NCBI GenBank assembly: GCA_020024765.1
Contig: JAHHTG010000001.1
Location: forward strand, 1 to 49,054
Source of the DNA: Thomasclavelia sp.
GTDB taxonomy: Bacteria > Bacillota_I > Bacilli_A > Erysipelotrichales > Erysipelotrichaceae
Length of the DNA stretch: 49,054 nt
Direction of reading: 5' to 3'
This document shows positions 24,972-34,249 of the stretch, in pieces; position 1 is the first letter of the stretch; each line of letters starts with the position of its first letter. A program made the position numbers and the translations under genes. A model generated the notes under the pieces. The model had not been told where the DNA came from. It ran no database searches and saw only the letters and a program-made list of their open reading frames with translations.

Positions 24972-25967
24972 TTAGACAATTGTATATTTAATAAAATGTT
25001 GCATTTTTTGATTCTTATAAAGTATCGGCTTTAGATAATTTTCATAATTAATCGCATTTGGGTAATATTGGCATTCAAAACAAACACCATCATGTTCCTT
25101 GTAATAGCGACCCTTTTTACCTCTAACTTCACCATCAAGATAATTGGCGGTATAAATATGCATGCCTGGTAAATCACTTGTCACTTTTAAATGACGATCT
25201 TTATAGCACAATTCAGCAACTAATTTCTCATCAAAGTTCTCAAACACAAAGTTATGATCTAAACCACGAGCCAACACGATGTTCGGATGGTTTGAGTTAA
25301 CAGCTTCACGAATTGGTTTAAATTCTCTAAAGTCAAAGTCCGTTCCTTTAACGTTGATAACTTCATCTTTAGTTAAACCATTTTCATCAACCATAGCCAC
25401 TCTATCAGTATAAATCTTTAATTTATGGTCCAAGATATCTGTTGCACCATTGCTTAAATTAAAATATGAATGGTTTGTAATATTAAGAATTGTGTCTTGA
25501 TCACTCAAGCCTTCAATCTTGTAAAAAAGATTTTTGCCATCAATCTCATATGTAATTTTTAAATCAAGATTCCCAGGATAGCCTTCTTCGCCATTCTTAG
25601 AATGATAACTAAATTCAATTGCGTGGTCTAGTTCTTGCACATCATAGACTTGAAAAAAGAAATTATCATTTCCACCATGTAATGAATTTGGACCATTATT
25701 GATAGGCACATGATATTCACAGTCATGCAATTTGAAACAGCCCTTCGCAATTCGATTAGCACAGCGTCCAACCGTTGCGCCCAAATAACTACCATGTTGT
25801 GTTAGATAGGTTTCCAAATCCTCAAAACCTAAAACCATATCACAATCATGTATTTTATCAACAAATGAAACAAGTGTTGCTCCTAAGTTCATTACTTCAA
25901 CCTTTAAATATTCGTTTTCTAAAACATATGAACGAACTAATTTATTTTTATATTTTCCCTCAATCAT
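24972..25967 (-). CDS. galM: Aldose 1-epimerase (galactose mutarotase)
   Basis: A 331-residue mutarotase, with GATVGRCANRIAKG, NNGPNSLHGG (His base region), ILNITNHSYFNLS, GLDHNFVFE and YPNAINYENY. It interconverts the alpha and beta anomers of galactose before GalK. The start is ATG 25967 (AGGTGG five bases before); a GTG three codons upstream is less likely. It is the first gene of galM-galK, with a TATAAT -10 box at 25985-25990 and a weak -35. Confidence 0.95.
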   Translation of the reverse strand: MIEGKYKNKLVRSYVLENEYLKVEVMNLGATLVSFVDKIHDCDMVLGFEDLETYLTQHGSYLGATVGRCANRIAKGCFKLHDCEYHVPINNGPNSLHGGNDNFFFQVYDVQELDHAIEFSYHSKNGEEGYPGNLDLKITYEIDGKNLFYKIEGLSDQDTILNITNHSYFNLSNGATDILDHKLKIYTDRVAMVDENGLTKDEVINVKGTDFDFREFKPIREAVNSNHPNIVLARGLDHNFVFENFDEKLVAELCYKDRHLKVTSDLPGMHIYTANYLDGEVRGKKGRYYKEHDGVCFECQYYPNAINYENYLKPILYKNQKMQHFIKYTIV

Positions 25968-26053
25968 AAAAACCACCTACGACATTATTATACATAAATA
26001 AAGTTTATAACCATCAAATAAAAAGGCAATTAATTACAAAATCGCATTAAAAA

Positions 26054-26094
26054 GGTGATTAACCATGTTCACTTAGGAACACAGGCTAATCACC
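26054..26094 (-). terminator. Terminator after the phosphodiesterase gene
   Basis: GGTGATTA...TAATCACC form a long imperfect stem (one bulge), followed by a T-run on the minus strand. Confidence 0.8.
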
Positions 26095-26102
26095 ATAGTT
26101 CG

Positions 26103-27200
26103 TTATTTCATATAAGTAATAATTGGAATCATTCGTTCATCTTCTAAACTACCGGCATGGTGACCCTTATTGATTAATCCCTCGCCATGATAATTATAAA
26201 TAAAGACGCTATGAGCCTTAGCAATAGCTAAATAATCTCCAATCAATTCTTCAAAACGTTCGTGGTTTTGATAATCACCAAAAAGATGTGAATCAATTAC
26301 TTGTTTAGCTGACAAAAGAATAAATTCGTCAGCATATAATGCCTTAAAGGTTTGCTCGAAAACTTCATTGACACCCGGCTTTAAATAGAAAGCGCAAGCA
26401 CGAGGTTCAAGCCCAATCGGCATACGTAAATATTGATTGAGTTCAGTTTGGCAAACATCGATTTGTTTAGTAATTTCCACTTGGCCATGGTCCGCTAAAA
26501 TTATGAGTAAAGTTTCAGGGTTTAATTCACTAAATGATTCAAACAATTGATCCATACTCTTTAAATATTGATTAGGCAATTCACCATCAGGACCATAATT
26601 ATGCATGATTTCATCATAGAAATCCCAATAAGCATAGATAAATGGATCACCGCAATTGTGACTTTCTTCAATAATGCGTTCAACCATTGCCTCAACAGTT
26701 TTACAACCATCTTTGCGGAAACTTGGAAAAATATCATGAGATGAAATTCCGCGTTCCTTAAGTTCATCAATAATGTTGGGTGTCGGAATCTTTTCCCAAG
26801 CATAGTTTGAACCATAATTCTTGCGAGAGTAACTGCCCTTCCCTAAGAAAGGAATAATTGTATCATTCACTTCCTTGAAGTATTGGTTCCATCCAAGCCA
26901 TCCATTCATATTAGGTGAACGTCCGTTTAAAATAGCAGTTGTTGCAGCTGTTGTTGTTGGTGGAAAGACTGTTGCCGTTTCAGCGAACATGTTTCTTCTC
27001 AAAAAGGAATCTTGAGACAATTTACGTTCAATTAAACGTGAACCCATTCCATCAACCAAAAACAGAATAATCTGTTTTGGTTTACGTTCATTCAAATATT
27101 CACTAAAAGCTCGATTAGGCTCGTATGCCGAATCTAAATCAAAATATTTGCGAATACTAGCAACGTAATCTAAAACGGAATCATGATAATTGGTAAACAT
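26103..27200 (-). CDS. Alkaline-phosphatase-fold phosphodiesterase (PF01663-like)
   Basis: A 365-residue protein of the type I phosphodiesterase/nucleotide pyrophosphatase fold. It shows LFLVDGMGSRLI (first metal Asp), TVFPPTTTAATTAILNGRSP (Thr nucleophile region), AYWDFYDEIMHNYGP (metal ligands) and LADHGQVE. No signal peptide is visible, so it is probably cytoplasmic. The substrate is unknown. It is directly coupled to the M18 aminopeptidase gene: its ATG lies one base after that stop, with only a weak ribosome site. Confidence 0.88.
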   Translation of the reverse strand: MFTNYHDSVLDYVASIRKYFDLDSAYEPNRAFSEYLNERKPKQIILFLVDGMGSRLIERKLSQDSFLRRNMFAETATVFPPTTTAATTAILNGRSPNMNGWLGWNQYFKEVNDTIIPFLGKGSYSRKNYGSNYAWEKIPTPNIIDELKERGISSHDIFPSFRKDGCKTVEAMVERIIEESHNCGDPFIYAYWDFYDEIMHNYGPDGELPNQYLKSMDQLFESFSELNPETLLIILADHGQVEITKQIDVCQTELNQYLRMPIGLEPRACAFYLKPGVNEVFEQTFKALYADEFILLSAKQVIDSHLFGDYQNHERFEELIGDYLAIAKAHSVFIYNYHGEGLINKGHHAGSLEDERMIPIITYMK

Positions 27201-27201
27201 C

Positions 27202-28572
27202 TTATCTCATTTCTTTTAAGAAAGCTTTGTAAGCACGGTAAGCTTCGTATGTATCAACTTTTGATGCAACTTCATAGCAAGCGTGCATGTTTTGTACTGC
27301 AATACCAGCATCGATAACTTCCATATCCATGTTAGCTAGGATATAAGCGATTGTACCACCGCCACCTTGGTCAACTTTACCAAGTTCTGCAGTTTGGAAC
27401 ATAACGTCAGCATTATCTAATACGTTACGGATTTTAGCGATGAATTCAGGGTTAGCGTCATTGCAGCCACCTTTGCCACGTGATCCTGTGTATTTGTTAA
27501 AGACAATACCCTTACCTAAGAAAGCAGTATTCTTAAGTTCGTTAACTTGTGGATAATTTGGATCATATCCAGCACTAACGTCACTTGATAGCATGAAGCT
27601 GTTTCTTAATAATCTTCTTAATGTAAGTTCGCTGTAGCAGCCCATCTTGTTAAGAACTTCGGCCATTGTATTTTCGAAGAATCTTGATTGCATACCAGTT
27701 GCGCCTTGTGAACCAACTTCTTCTTTATCAACCAATAAGCAGCAACTTGTTCTTTCTGGGTTAACGCTTTCAAGAGTTGCGATTAATGAAGTGTAGGCGC
27801 AGATTCTATCATCATGGCCATAACCCATAATCATTGAACGATCTAATCCATAGTCGCGAGCTGCACCAGCAGGCACTAATTCTAATTCAGCACTCATGAA
27901 ATCATCTTCTTCGATGCCATAAGTTTCTTTTAATAAAGCAAGAATTTGTTTCTTAACTAAATCATCACCATCTTCTTCACTCTTAGCAGGAATTGAACCA
28001 AATGTTACATTTAAGTCTTCACCTTCAATAACGTTCGAAGCCTTCTTACTTAATTGATCAGCTGATAAGTGAATTAATAAATCGCTAATTCCAACAACTG
28101 GATCTTTAGGATCTTCACCAATTGTTACATTAACGATTGAGCCGTCTTTCTTGCAAACGACACCATGTAATGACATTGGGTGAGCAACCCATTGATATTT
28201 CTTAATACCACCATAATAGTGAGTATCTAATAAGACGATACCATGATCTTCATATAAAGGAACTTGTTTAATATCAATACGAGGTGAATCAATATGCGCA
28301 CCTAAGATATTTAAACCTTTTTCAATATTTTCAGTACCGATAACTAATAAGCAAACACCTTTGCCTCTGTTAACGGCATATACGCGATCACCAGCTTTTA
28401 ATGTTTCAACTTCGTTAATGTCTTTGAAACCAGCTGCTCTTGCGCGTTCAACTGCACCAATTGTGCATTCTCTTTCAGTCTTTCCGTGAGTTAAGAAATC
28501 TTTGTAACCTTCACAGAAATCCATAACTGTATCTAGTTTACCATCTAGATATTTATTCCAAGCAGTTTTCAT
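27202..28572 (-). CDS. Aminopeptidase, M18 family
   Basis: A 456-residue M18 metallo-aminopeptidase starting at ATG 28572 (MKTAWNKYL), with AAGGAGAA upstream; the frame to 28626 lacks a site. Metal and catalytic blocks are GAHIDSPRIDIKQ, MGYGHDDRICAY, DKEEVGSQGATGMQS, SSDVSAGYDPNYP and GGGGTIAYILA. It removes N-terminal residues in the cytoplasm as a large oligomer. It heads a two-gene unit with the phosphodiesterase. Confidence 0.95.
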   Translation of the reverse strand: MKTAWNKYLDGKLDTVMDFCEGYKDFLTHGKTERECTIGAVERARAAGFKDINEVETLKAGDRVYAVNRGKGVCLLVIGTENIEKGLNILGAHIDSPRIDIKQVPLYEDHGIVLLDTHYYGGIKKYQWVAHPMSLHGVVCKKDGSIVNVTIGEDPKDPVVGISDLLIHLSADQLSKKASNVIEGEDLNVTFGSIPAKSEEDGDDLVKKQILALLKETYGIEEDDFMSAELELVPAGAARDYGLDRSMIMGYGHDDRICAYTSLIATLESVNPERTSCCLLVDKEEVGSQGATGMQSRFFENTMAEVLNKMGCYSELTLRRLLRNSFMLSSDVSAGYDPNYPQVNELKNTAFLGKGIVFNKYTGSRGKGGCNDANPEFIAKIRNVLDNADVMFQTAELGKVDQGGGGTIAYILANMDMEVIDAGIAVQNMHACYEVASKVDTYEAYRAYKAFLKEMR

Positions 28573-28660
28573 GTAGTTAATTCTCCTTTTTCTAGAATTA
28601 TTATACAACAAATTTATTTGTGACATCGCTTTTTTGATAGTTAAACCTAACGAATTACAG

Positions 28661-28691
28661 GAAAAAGAAAAACCGGCTTAATTAGTCAGTT
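28661..28691 (-). terminator. Terminator after the two-domain acetyltransferase gene
   Basis: AACCGGCT and AGTCAGTT (one mismatch, one G-T pair) around 5 bases, then TTTCTTTTTC on the minus strand; it includes the stop codon. Confidence 0.7.
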
Positions 28692-29620
28692 TCACATAAA
28701 TTCTTTAATTGTTTTAAGCATTGACTGAAGATACCTGAATTCAAAGCATCTAGGACAATTTCATCATAATATCTTTCAGAATTATAAACACCAAGCATAA
28801 ACGCAAGTACACATTGCGCATTCATTTTATCAATATCAAAATCTTCTAAATTATCTTCTTCGATTTCAATATAATACTTTTGAAGAATCGTTGCATAATG
28901 ATTTGGCAAGCCAAAAACCGGGCAACCAGAACACGCTGATTTCAAAGCCGAGAAAATTTTTATTGATAAACGTTTAGGACTAATATCTTTAGGATTTTGG
29001 CGATATTCTTCGATTGGTTCTAAGAAATCTGTCAAAACTTTAAAATCATAAACAATTGGTTTTTGATTTGCAAAATATTCTTCACTACTTAAACGGTAAA
29101 CTGCCACATCAACTAATCCTTGATTGTTGGTTTCGGCATTTTTCAAAGTTTCAATGTAATGCATTCCGCAAGCTAAAGCGACACCTCCAGAATTGGGATT
29201 ATGTACATCATGTTTAACTTCAACACTTGCTACGCCAACTTCCTTAAATAAAAAATCAATGACACGAGCTAAAGCTCTTTTAGTATAGCCTTGATGCCAA
29301 TACTCTTGACCGATACAATAACCAATTTCAGCAGTCTTGGTCATTTTATTAAAGTTCACAACCGAAATGCTACCAATAACTTCAAAACTGCCTTCTAAAG
29401 CAATCGCCCATTGATAGAAATCTAATTTTTTATATTGTTTAATCCAGTCATTTAAAATGCAAATCGTTTCTTCAATATTTCGATGAGTTGACCATCTTAA
29501 ATATTTCGTAACATCAGGATCACTGGCCCAGTTTTTATACATTGATGTAGCATCATCTTCTCGAAATCTTCTTAAAAAAATTCGGTCGCGATAAAGCTCA
29601 ACAGTCCCTAAATGTTTCAT
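28682..29620 (-). CDS. GNAT acetyltransferase with a C-terminal DUF6508-like domain
   Basis: A 312-residue protein. Residues 1 to about 175 form a RimJ/RimL-type GNAT domain (IFLRRFREDDATSMYKNW, EIGYCIGQEYWHQGYTKRAL acetyl-CoA loop, HNPNSGGVALACGMHY). Residues about 190-310 are a second helical region ending with AQCVLAFMLGVYNSERYYDE and ALNSGIFSQCLKQL, which resembles the DUF6508 family by eye. GNAT proteins of this type acetylate protein N-termini or small amines. The role of the second domain is unknown. It is monocistronic, with an AGAGGT ribosome site. Confidence 0.8.
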   Translation of the reverse strand: MKHLGTVELYRDRIFLRRFREDDATSMYKNWASDPDVTKYLRWSTHRNIEETICILNDWIKQYKKLDFYQWAIALEGSFEVIGSISVVNFNKMTKTAEIGYCIGQEYWHQGYTKRALARVIDFLFKEVGVASVEVKHDVHNPNSGGVALACGMHYIETLKNAETNNQGLVDVAVYRLSSEEYFANQKPIVYDFKVLTDFLEPIEEYRQNPKDISPKRLSIKIFSALKSACSGCPVFGLPNHYATILQKYYIEIEEDNLEDFDIDKMNAQCVLAFMLGVYNSERYYDEIVLDALNSGIFSQCLKQLKNLCETD

Positions 29621-29663
29621 ATTTCATACCTCTTTTTTATTTTAACACATCAATTCATTCATT

Positions 29664-29686
29664 AAAAAGGAAGGTGTAACCCCTCC
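29664..29686 (-). terminator. Probable terminator after the PspC gene
   Basis: A six-pair stem with one G-T pair (GGAAGG/CCCTCC), then TTTTTAAT on the minus strand. The stem is short. Confidence 0.5.
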
Positions 29687-29698
29687 AATTAATGACAA

Positions 29699-29887
29699 CT
29701 AATAATTTTTTTCAGGCATGACAAATGCACAAACGATATAAAGCAATATGCCAATACCATATACAATTGTCACTAATGTCCAAAGAATTCTAACGATTGT
29801 TGAGTCAATGCCAAAATATTCAGCAATTCCTCCACAAACACCGCATAATTTTTTATCCGTACGACTGCGGCAAAGTTTCTTCTCCAT
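29699..29887 (-). CDS. PspC-domain membrane protein
   Basis: A 62-residue stand-alone PspC domain: KKLCGVCGGIAEYFGID followed by STIVRILWTLVTIVYG and one long hydrophobic segment ending in PEKNY. In enteric bacteria PspC is part of the phage-shock envelope-stress response. Short PspC-only proteins are common in Firmicutes and their role is less clear. A GAGGGAA ribosome site precedes the ATG. Confidence 0.93.
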   Translation of the reverse strand: MEKKLCRSRTDKKLCGVCGGIAEYFGIDSTIVRILWTLVTIVYGIGILLYIVCAFVMPEKNY

Positions 29888-29923
29888 ATAAATTCCCTCT
29901 CTTCCTTTGTAATTATAATGTGT

Positions 29924-31291
29924 CTAAACAAGACTATCGTTCATTTTTAAGAGTTTCTTCTTTGTGAAATGATATGTCGTAATCGTCACAATTTCAGGCA
30001 AAATATCTGAAATTGATTCCGCAATAAAGACATATTCAATCGGTAACCATAAAGGTAATAAGAAGACACAAATAAAATAAACAATCTTTCTTAAAGCTGA
30101 TAATGGCAATGAAATATTAACTTGGCCCAAGGCAGTATAACCATCAACAATTCCATATTGAATTGCAAGCGGAATGATACCGATGGTTGATAAACGGATA
30201 ATCCTAACGGTTAAATCAACATATTCCGGAGTTCTTGTAAAGATTAAGACAAATGGTTTTGAACATAGCCATGCTACAATAAACATAATTAAGCAAAATA
30301 AGACACCCATTTTCATAATAACCCGTTGAGCTTCGATGATTTTTTCAGGTTTACGTGCACCATAATTATAACCAAGAATTGTTTGTGTTCCGGTAGTTAA
30401 ACCACCAAGTGGCATTGTAATAATCAACATAAAACTTTGTAAGATAGTATTACATGTCAATAACATATCGCCATAACCCGGACCACCATATCTTTGAAGC
30501 ACAGTATTCAACGCAATTAACATAAAGTTATCAAAGATAACGATTAAAAATGATGTTAAACCAATCTTAATAATTTCAGCCATCAATCTAAAATTTGGTT
30601 TACCGAAAGTAATTTTAATTAAAGCGTATGGCGAAAACAAAAATCTTAAGACAAAGACGCATGATGCAAATTGTGAAATCACAGTTGCGATAGCAGCACC
30701 TTTAATTCCTAGGTCAAACACAAAGATAAAGATTGGATCTAAAACAATATTTAAGACAGCGCCCAAAACAACGCTGAACATCCCTTGTTTACCAAATCCT
30801 TGGCAAATAACCAATTGGTTTAGCCCTGTTGCAATTAACGAAAAGACAATTCCAATTAGATAGATACTGAAATATTCATTAGCATAAGGGAACAATTGTT
30901 CACTAGCACCAAATGTACGAAGCATTGGATCTTTAATGATATAAGCCCCTGCCGTCACAAAAGCTGCAATCATTAAAATTAAATAAAAACAGTTACGAAT
31001 AATATCAAATGCACGTTCTCTTTTGCCTTCACCTAAGGATTTTGATAACAATGGCGAACCACCAATTCCAACTAAAAAAGCAAAAGATGTAATCATTGTA
31101 ACAATTGGTCCAACAACACCAACACCGGCTAAGGCTACATCACCAATGATAGGAATGTTACCGATATACATACGGTCAACAATGCTATAGAAGACACTTA
31201 TTAATTGTGACAACATCGAAGGAATTGCTAAGGAAAGCACCAAACCTTTCAAGTTATCACTACTTAAATCTGTTATTAATTGAAATCTCAT
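29924..31291 (-). CDS. MATE-family multidrug/organic-cation exporter
   Basis: A 455-residue MATE transporter with about twelve helices in two halves. The N-terminus LAIPSMLSQLISVFYSIVDR and the second-half SFLIVIFDNFMLIALNTVLQ are the internally repeated starts. It uses an ion gradient to export cationic compounds; substrate unknown. No Shine-Dalgarno is present: TTGTAT-17-TAATAT ends six bases before the ATG, so the mRNA is probably leaderless. It diverges from acylphosphatase with 56 bp between starts. Confidence 0.92.
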   Translation of the reverse strand: MRFQLITDLSSDNLKGLVLSLAIPSMLSQLISVFYSIVDRMYIGNIPIIGDVALAGVGVVGPIVTMITSFAFLVGIGGSPLLSKSLGEGKRERAFDIIRNCFYLILMIAAFVTAGAYIIKDPMLRTFGASEQLFPYANEYFSIYLIGIVFSLIATGLNQLVICQGFGKQGMFSVVLGAVLNIVLDPIFIFVFDLGIKGAAIATVISQFASCVFVLRFLFSPYALIKITFGKPNFRLMAEIIKIGLTSFLIVIFDNFMLIALNTVLQRYGGPGYGDMLLTCNTILQSFMLIITMPLGGLTTGTQTILGYNYGARKPEKIIEAQRVIMKMGVLFCLIMFIVAWLCSKPFVLIFTRTPEYVDLTVRIIRLSTIGIIPLAIQYGIVDGYTALGQVNISLPLSALRKIVYFICVFLLPLWLPIEYVFIAESISDILPEIVTITTYHFTKKKLLKMNDSLV

Positions 31292-31297
31292 AAATTT

Positions 31298-31326
31298 ATA
31301 TTAGTTCAATCATTTATTAAATACAA
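31298..31326 (-). promoter_or_regulatory. Promoter giving a leaderless MATE mRNA
   Basis: TTGTAT (31326-31321), 17 bp, TAATAT (31303-31298), six bases, then the ATG on the minus strand. This is the clearest case of the pattern. Confidence 0.65.
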
Positions 31327-31347
31327 TTTATTTTGTAAGATATAATC

Positions 31348-31617
31348 ATGAAACGTTATCAAATTATCTTTATGGGTCGCGTTCAAGGCGTGGGCTTTCG
31401 CTATCAAATGGCTGAACAGGCCGAACTTTTAGGCTTAGGTGGTTCCGCTCAAAATCTCTGCAACGGAGATGTCGAGGTCTACCTTGAAGGCGAAGAAAAA
31501 AAGATTATGCAAGCGATTAACTACTTTTTGCATAATCCTGGTTATGTCTATGTAACAGACTATTATATGAATGAAGTTCCTTTAACAAACAATCTAAACT
31601 TCACTATTCTTTATTAG
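31348..31617 (+). CDS. acyP: Acylphosphatase
   Basis: An 89-residue acylphosphatase. The active-site loop is GRVQGVGFRYQM with Arg18, and Asn36 lies exactly 18 residues later (GSAQNLCNG), as in characterised enzymes. It hydrolyses carboxyl-phosphate bonds. No Shine-Dalgarno is visible, and a TATAAT ends one base before the ATG, so the start of transcription is unclear; a TAAGAT six bases before the ATG is an alternative -10. Its 3' end overlaps the convergent SpoU-family gene by 14 bases. Confidence 0.9.
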   Translation: MKRYQIIFMGRVQGVGFRYQMAEQAELLGLGGSAQNLCNGDVEVYLEGEEKKIMQAINYFLHNPGYVYVTDYYMNEVPLTNNLNFTILY

Positions 31618-32323
31618 CGAAATGATACATGACAATGGTACCGGCAATCGCTACATTTAATGAATCAATATTCTCCATGCGAATCTTTACAATTTCATCA
31701 CAAATTGCGAAGATTTCTTTTTTTACACCCGAACCTTCATTACCCAAGACGAATGCCATCTTATCGCTTGTAGTAACTTCTTCAAGTTCTTTGGTTTCTT
31801 TTGTTAAACCGGTGGCATAAACTTTAAAACCTTTCGCTTTTAATTCATTAATATAAGGAATTAAATCACGGCGGACAACATTTAAATGATATAAACTGCC
31901 ACGACTAGCGTTTAAACATTTATCGATATAAAGATCAGCACAGTTAGTACCTAAAACAACTGTATCATAACCAAATAATTCCGCACTATGAAGAATCATA
32001 CCGACATTATATGGATCTTGAAGATCATCAAGAATTACAACACGTTGTGGTTCAAAAGGTTTTTCAATAAGTTTAGTCGCAATACCGATATAGTCATAAG
32101 GTTCGCCTTTAGTTAGCTTATTCATGACTTCATCACTGACTTCATAAGTTTCTTTAAATTCAAATGGACAATTGCCTTTATAAATTAAAGTTTTTAAATA
32201 ACCAGCTTGATAAGCTTCATTAATAATTTCTGGTTCAAAGATTAAATATTCTTGGTCGCGATATTTCTTTTGGTATAAACGCACCCAAGCTTTAACTTTA
32301 GCATTTTGTAGCGAATTAATCAT
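31604..32323 (-). CDS. SpoU/TrmH-family RNA 2'-O-methyltransferase
   Basis: A 239-residue SPOUT enzyme starting at ATG 32323, which overlaps the stop of the upstream paralogue by 8 bases. The N-terminal substrate-binding region comes first. The SPOUT fold follows: LDDLQDPYNVGMILHSAELFG (motif 1, though the usual Arg is His), FVLGNEGSGVKKEI (motif 2) and IRMENIDSLNVAIAGTIV (motif 3, with the SLNV knot). It methylates the ribose of a tRNA or rRNA nucleotide; the site is unknown. It is the last gene of the TrhP/SpoU operon. Confidence 0.85.
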   Translation of the reverse strand: MINSLQNAKVKAWVRLYQKKYRDQEYLIFEPEIINEAYQAGYLKTLIYKGNCPFEFKETYEVSDEVMNKLTKGEPYDYIGIATKLIEKPFEPQRVVILDDLQDPYNVGMILHSAELFGYDTVVLGTNCADLYIDKCLNASRGSLYHLNVVRRDLIPYINELKAKGFKVYATGLTKETKELEEVTTSDKMAFVLGNEGSGVKKEIFAICDEIVKIRMENIDSLNVAIAGTIVMYHFANKE

Positions 32324-33035
32324 GCTGTCCACGCTTTCGCATTTCAATAACGGCTGCCATGACACTAATAGCTGAAGAAGCATTTAAGGCATTACGGAAA
32401 TCACTTGGATAGTCAATATAAACTTCTTCATCAACCAAATTTAAAACATCTTTTTGAATACCACGCTTTTCGCCACCAAGAATTAAAATCATTGGTTTTT
32501 GGTAGCGATAAGTAAAGGCGTCTTTTGCGCCTTCATGACGTCCTAAGGCAACAACTTTATATTTCTTTTTAAGGATTGCTAAATCTTTGCTTAATGATTC
32601 GCTCAAAATAACATCCATTTGATCGAATGCTCCAGCACTTGATTTAAGAATACCAGCTTCCATAGAACTAAAATCACGTTTAGGAAGAATGACTTGATGA
32701 TAACCGAAAGCTCTTAAAGTTCTGAAAATATAACCTAGGTTGAATGGATCTTCAACTCCATCAACTACAAAGACCAAACCTTCATTAACATCTTTAATAG
32801 TTTCATAATCTCGAGGACCAACCTCAGCAATAATGCCTCCATGAGTTTTACCGCTAGCCATTGTATCAATTGTTTCACGATTTACAAATTGATAACGAAT
32901 ACCAAAATCTTTTAAACGGTGAATGATAAATTTAAAGTCTTTTGATTCTTTATCTTTATCAAAGTACACCATATTAATATCACGACGATCGTTTAAAACC
33001 GCCGATTTAACACTAATTGCCCCTTCGATTATCAT
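32316..33035 (-). CDS. SpoU-family RNA methyltransferase, divergent paralogue
   Basis: A 239-residue SPOUT protein, the same length as its neighbour. Motif 1 is normal (DPFNLGYIFRTLRAFGY) and motif 2 is LILGGEKRGIQKDV, but motif 3 reads FRNALNASSAISVMAAV and lacks the usual SLNVSxA knot sequence. It is probably a RlmB/TrmH relative with a changed SAM pocket. It may act as a methyltransferase or as a partner of the next paralogue. Its 5' end overlaps the trhP2 stop by 23 bases, with AAAGGTG upstream of the ATG. Confidence 0.82.
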   Translation of the reverse strand: MIIEGAISVKSAVLNDRRDINMVYFDKDKESKDFKFIIHRLKDFGIRYQFVNRETIDTMASGKTHGGIIAEVGPRDYETIKDVNEGLVFVVDGVEDPFNLGYIFRTLRAFGYHQVILPKRDFSSMEAGILKSSAGAFDQMDVILSESLSKDLAILKKKYKVVALGRHEGAKDAFTYRYQKPMILILGGEKRGIQKDVLNLVDEEVYIDYPSDFRNALNASSAISVMAAVIEMRKRGQHD

Positions 33036-34239
33036 TTGTAAACACCTTTCTAATCATATCGTGGTCATGTACAACGAATGGTATCTTTACACGCAAGATT
33101 TCCGTTGGCTTGTTGGCAACTTCCACGACTTCATCATCTTTATTTAGCATTTCTGATACAAAGAAATGTTCATTATTCACATCAGGTCCAAAGACTTCAA
33201 GTTCATCACCTTTGACAAACTTATTGCGAACTTCAATGGTCGCCATTTGAGTGGCTATGTCATAATCTTTAACATATGCGACAAACTCATGTGTTACACC
33301 AGCACCATTAATACCATATAAATGTTTTGAACTATCGCATGTACCGCTTAAGAAACCATCATCGCTTAATCTGTTTTCAGCTTTTGATAATTCATTATCA
33401 TAATATGCAACTCTTTCTTCATCTAAATGACCCGTAGCATAAACTTCATCAATCATCATGCGATAAGTCTTAACAATTTGTGCAATATAATAATCAGACT
33501 TCATGCGACCTTCAATCTTTAAAGATGCAACGCCACATTTAATCATACGTTCAATATAAGCAGAAGCTCTTAAGTCTTTTGCCGACATCGAAAGTGGGCA
33601 TGACTTATCACTAATTAATTCTTCACCATCATAAATATGATATTTCCAACGACAAGATTGAGCACAGCCTCCACGATTCGCATCGCGTAAAGTCATGCGA
33701 TTCGATAATGTACAATGTCCAGAATAGTTAGAACACATGCCGCCATGAATAAAGACTTCAAGTGGGACATTTGTTGCTTTGGCAACTTGTTCAATTTGAT
33801 CCATATCAACTTCACGCGCTAGTACAACACGATCAGCGCCCCAAGATGCAAAAGTATCTACAACTAATGAATTAGTAGTGGAAGCTTGAGTGCTGATATG
33901 GCATTCAAGTTTTGGTGCAACTTGTTTGCAAATTGTCACCACACCCATTGATTCGACAATAATCGCATCAACCCCAATTGTTTCAAGAGTCTTTAAATAT
34001 TCTTTGATGCCATAGAAATCTTCGTCATGAAAGACAATATTTGTTGTGACATAAATCTTACGACCACGTTCATGTGCGAACTTTACAATTTCAGCGATAT
34101 CAGCAACTTCAAAATTTGATGCACGCGAACGTAAAGAGAAACTCTTACCACCAATATACACTGCATCAGCACCATAGCGAATAGCTGTCTTGGCTTTTTC
34201 TAAATCTTTAGCAGGTGCTAATAATTCGATTTTCTGCAT
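33013..34239 (-). CDS. trhP2: U32 family tRNA hydroxylation protein TrhP2 (YrrO-like)
   Basis: A 408-residue U32 protein. The Fe-S cluster cysteines are visible in MCSNYSGHC and GGCAQSCRW (Cys169, 176, 192 and 196), and the conserved CPLSMSAKDLRA and SLKIEGRMKSDYY follow. In Bacillus the TrhP1/TrhP2 pair (YrrN/YrrO) hydroxylates uridine 34 of tRNAs using prephenate-derived chemistry. The older name is collagenase-like protease. It lies ten bases downstream of the trhP1-like gene, with a strong AAGGAGGAAA site. Confidence 0.9.
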   Translation of the reverse strand: MQKIELLAPAKDLEKAKTAIRYGADAVYIGGKSFSLRSRASNFEVADIAEIVKFAHERGRKIYVTTNIVFHDEDFYGIKEYLKTLETIGVDAIIVESMGVVTICKQVAPKLECHISTQASTTNSLVVDTFASWGADRVVLAREVDMDQIEQVAKATNVPLEVFIHGGMCSNYSGHCTLSNRMTLRDANRGGCAQSCRWKYHIYDGEELISDKSCPLSMSAKDLRASAYIERMIKCGVASLKIEGRMKSDYYIAQIVKTYRMMIDEVYATGHLDEERVAYYDNELSKAENRLSDDGFLSGTCDSSKHLYGINGAGVTHEFVAYVKDYDIATQMATIEVRNKFVKGDELEVFGPDVNNEHFFVSEMLNKDDEVVEVANKPTEILRVKIPFVVHDHDMIRKVFTNDNRRGN

Positions 34240-34249
34240 AGTTTCCTCC

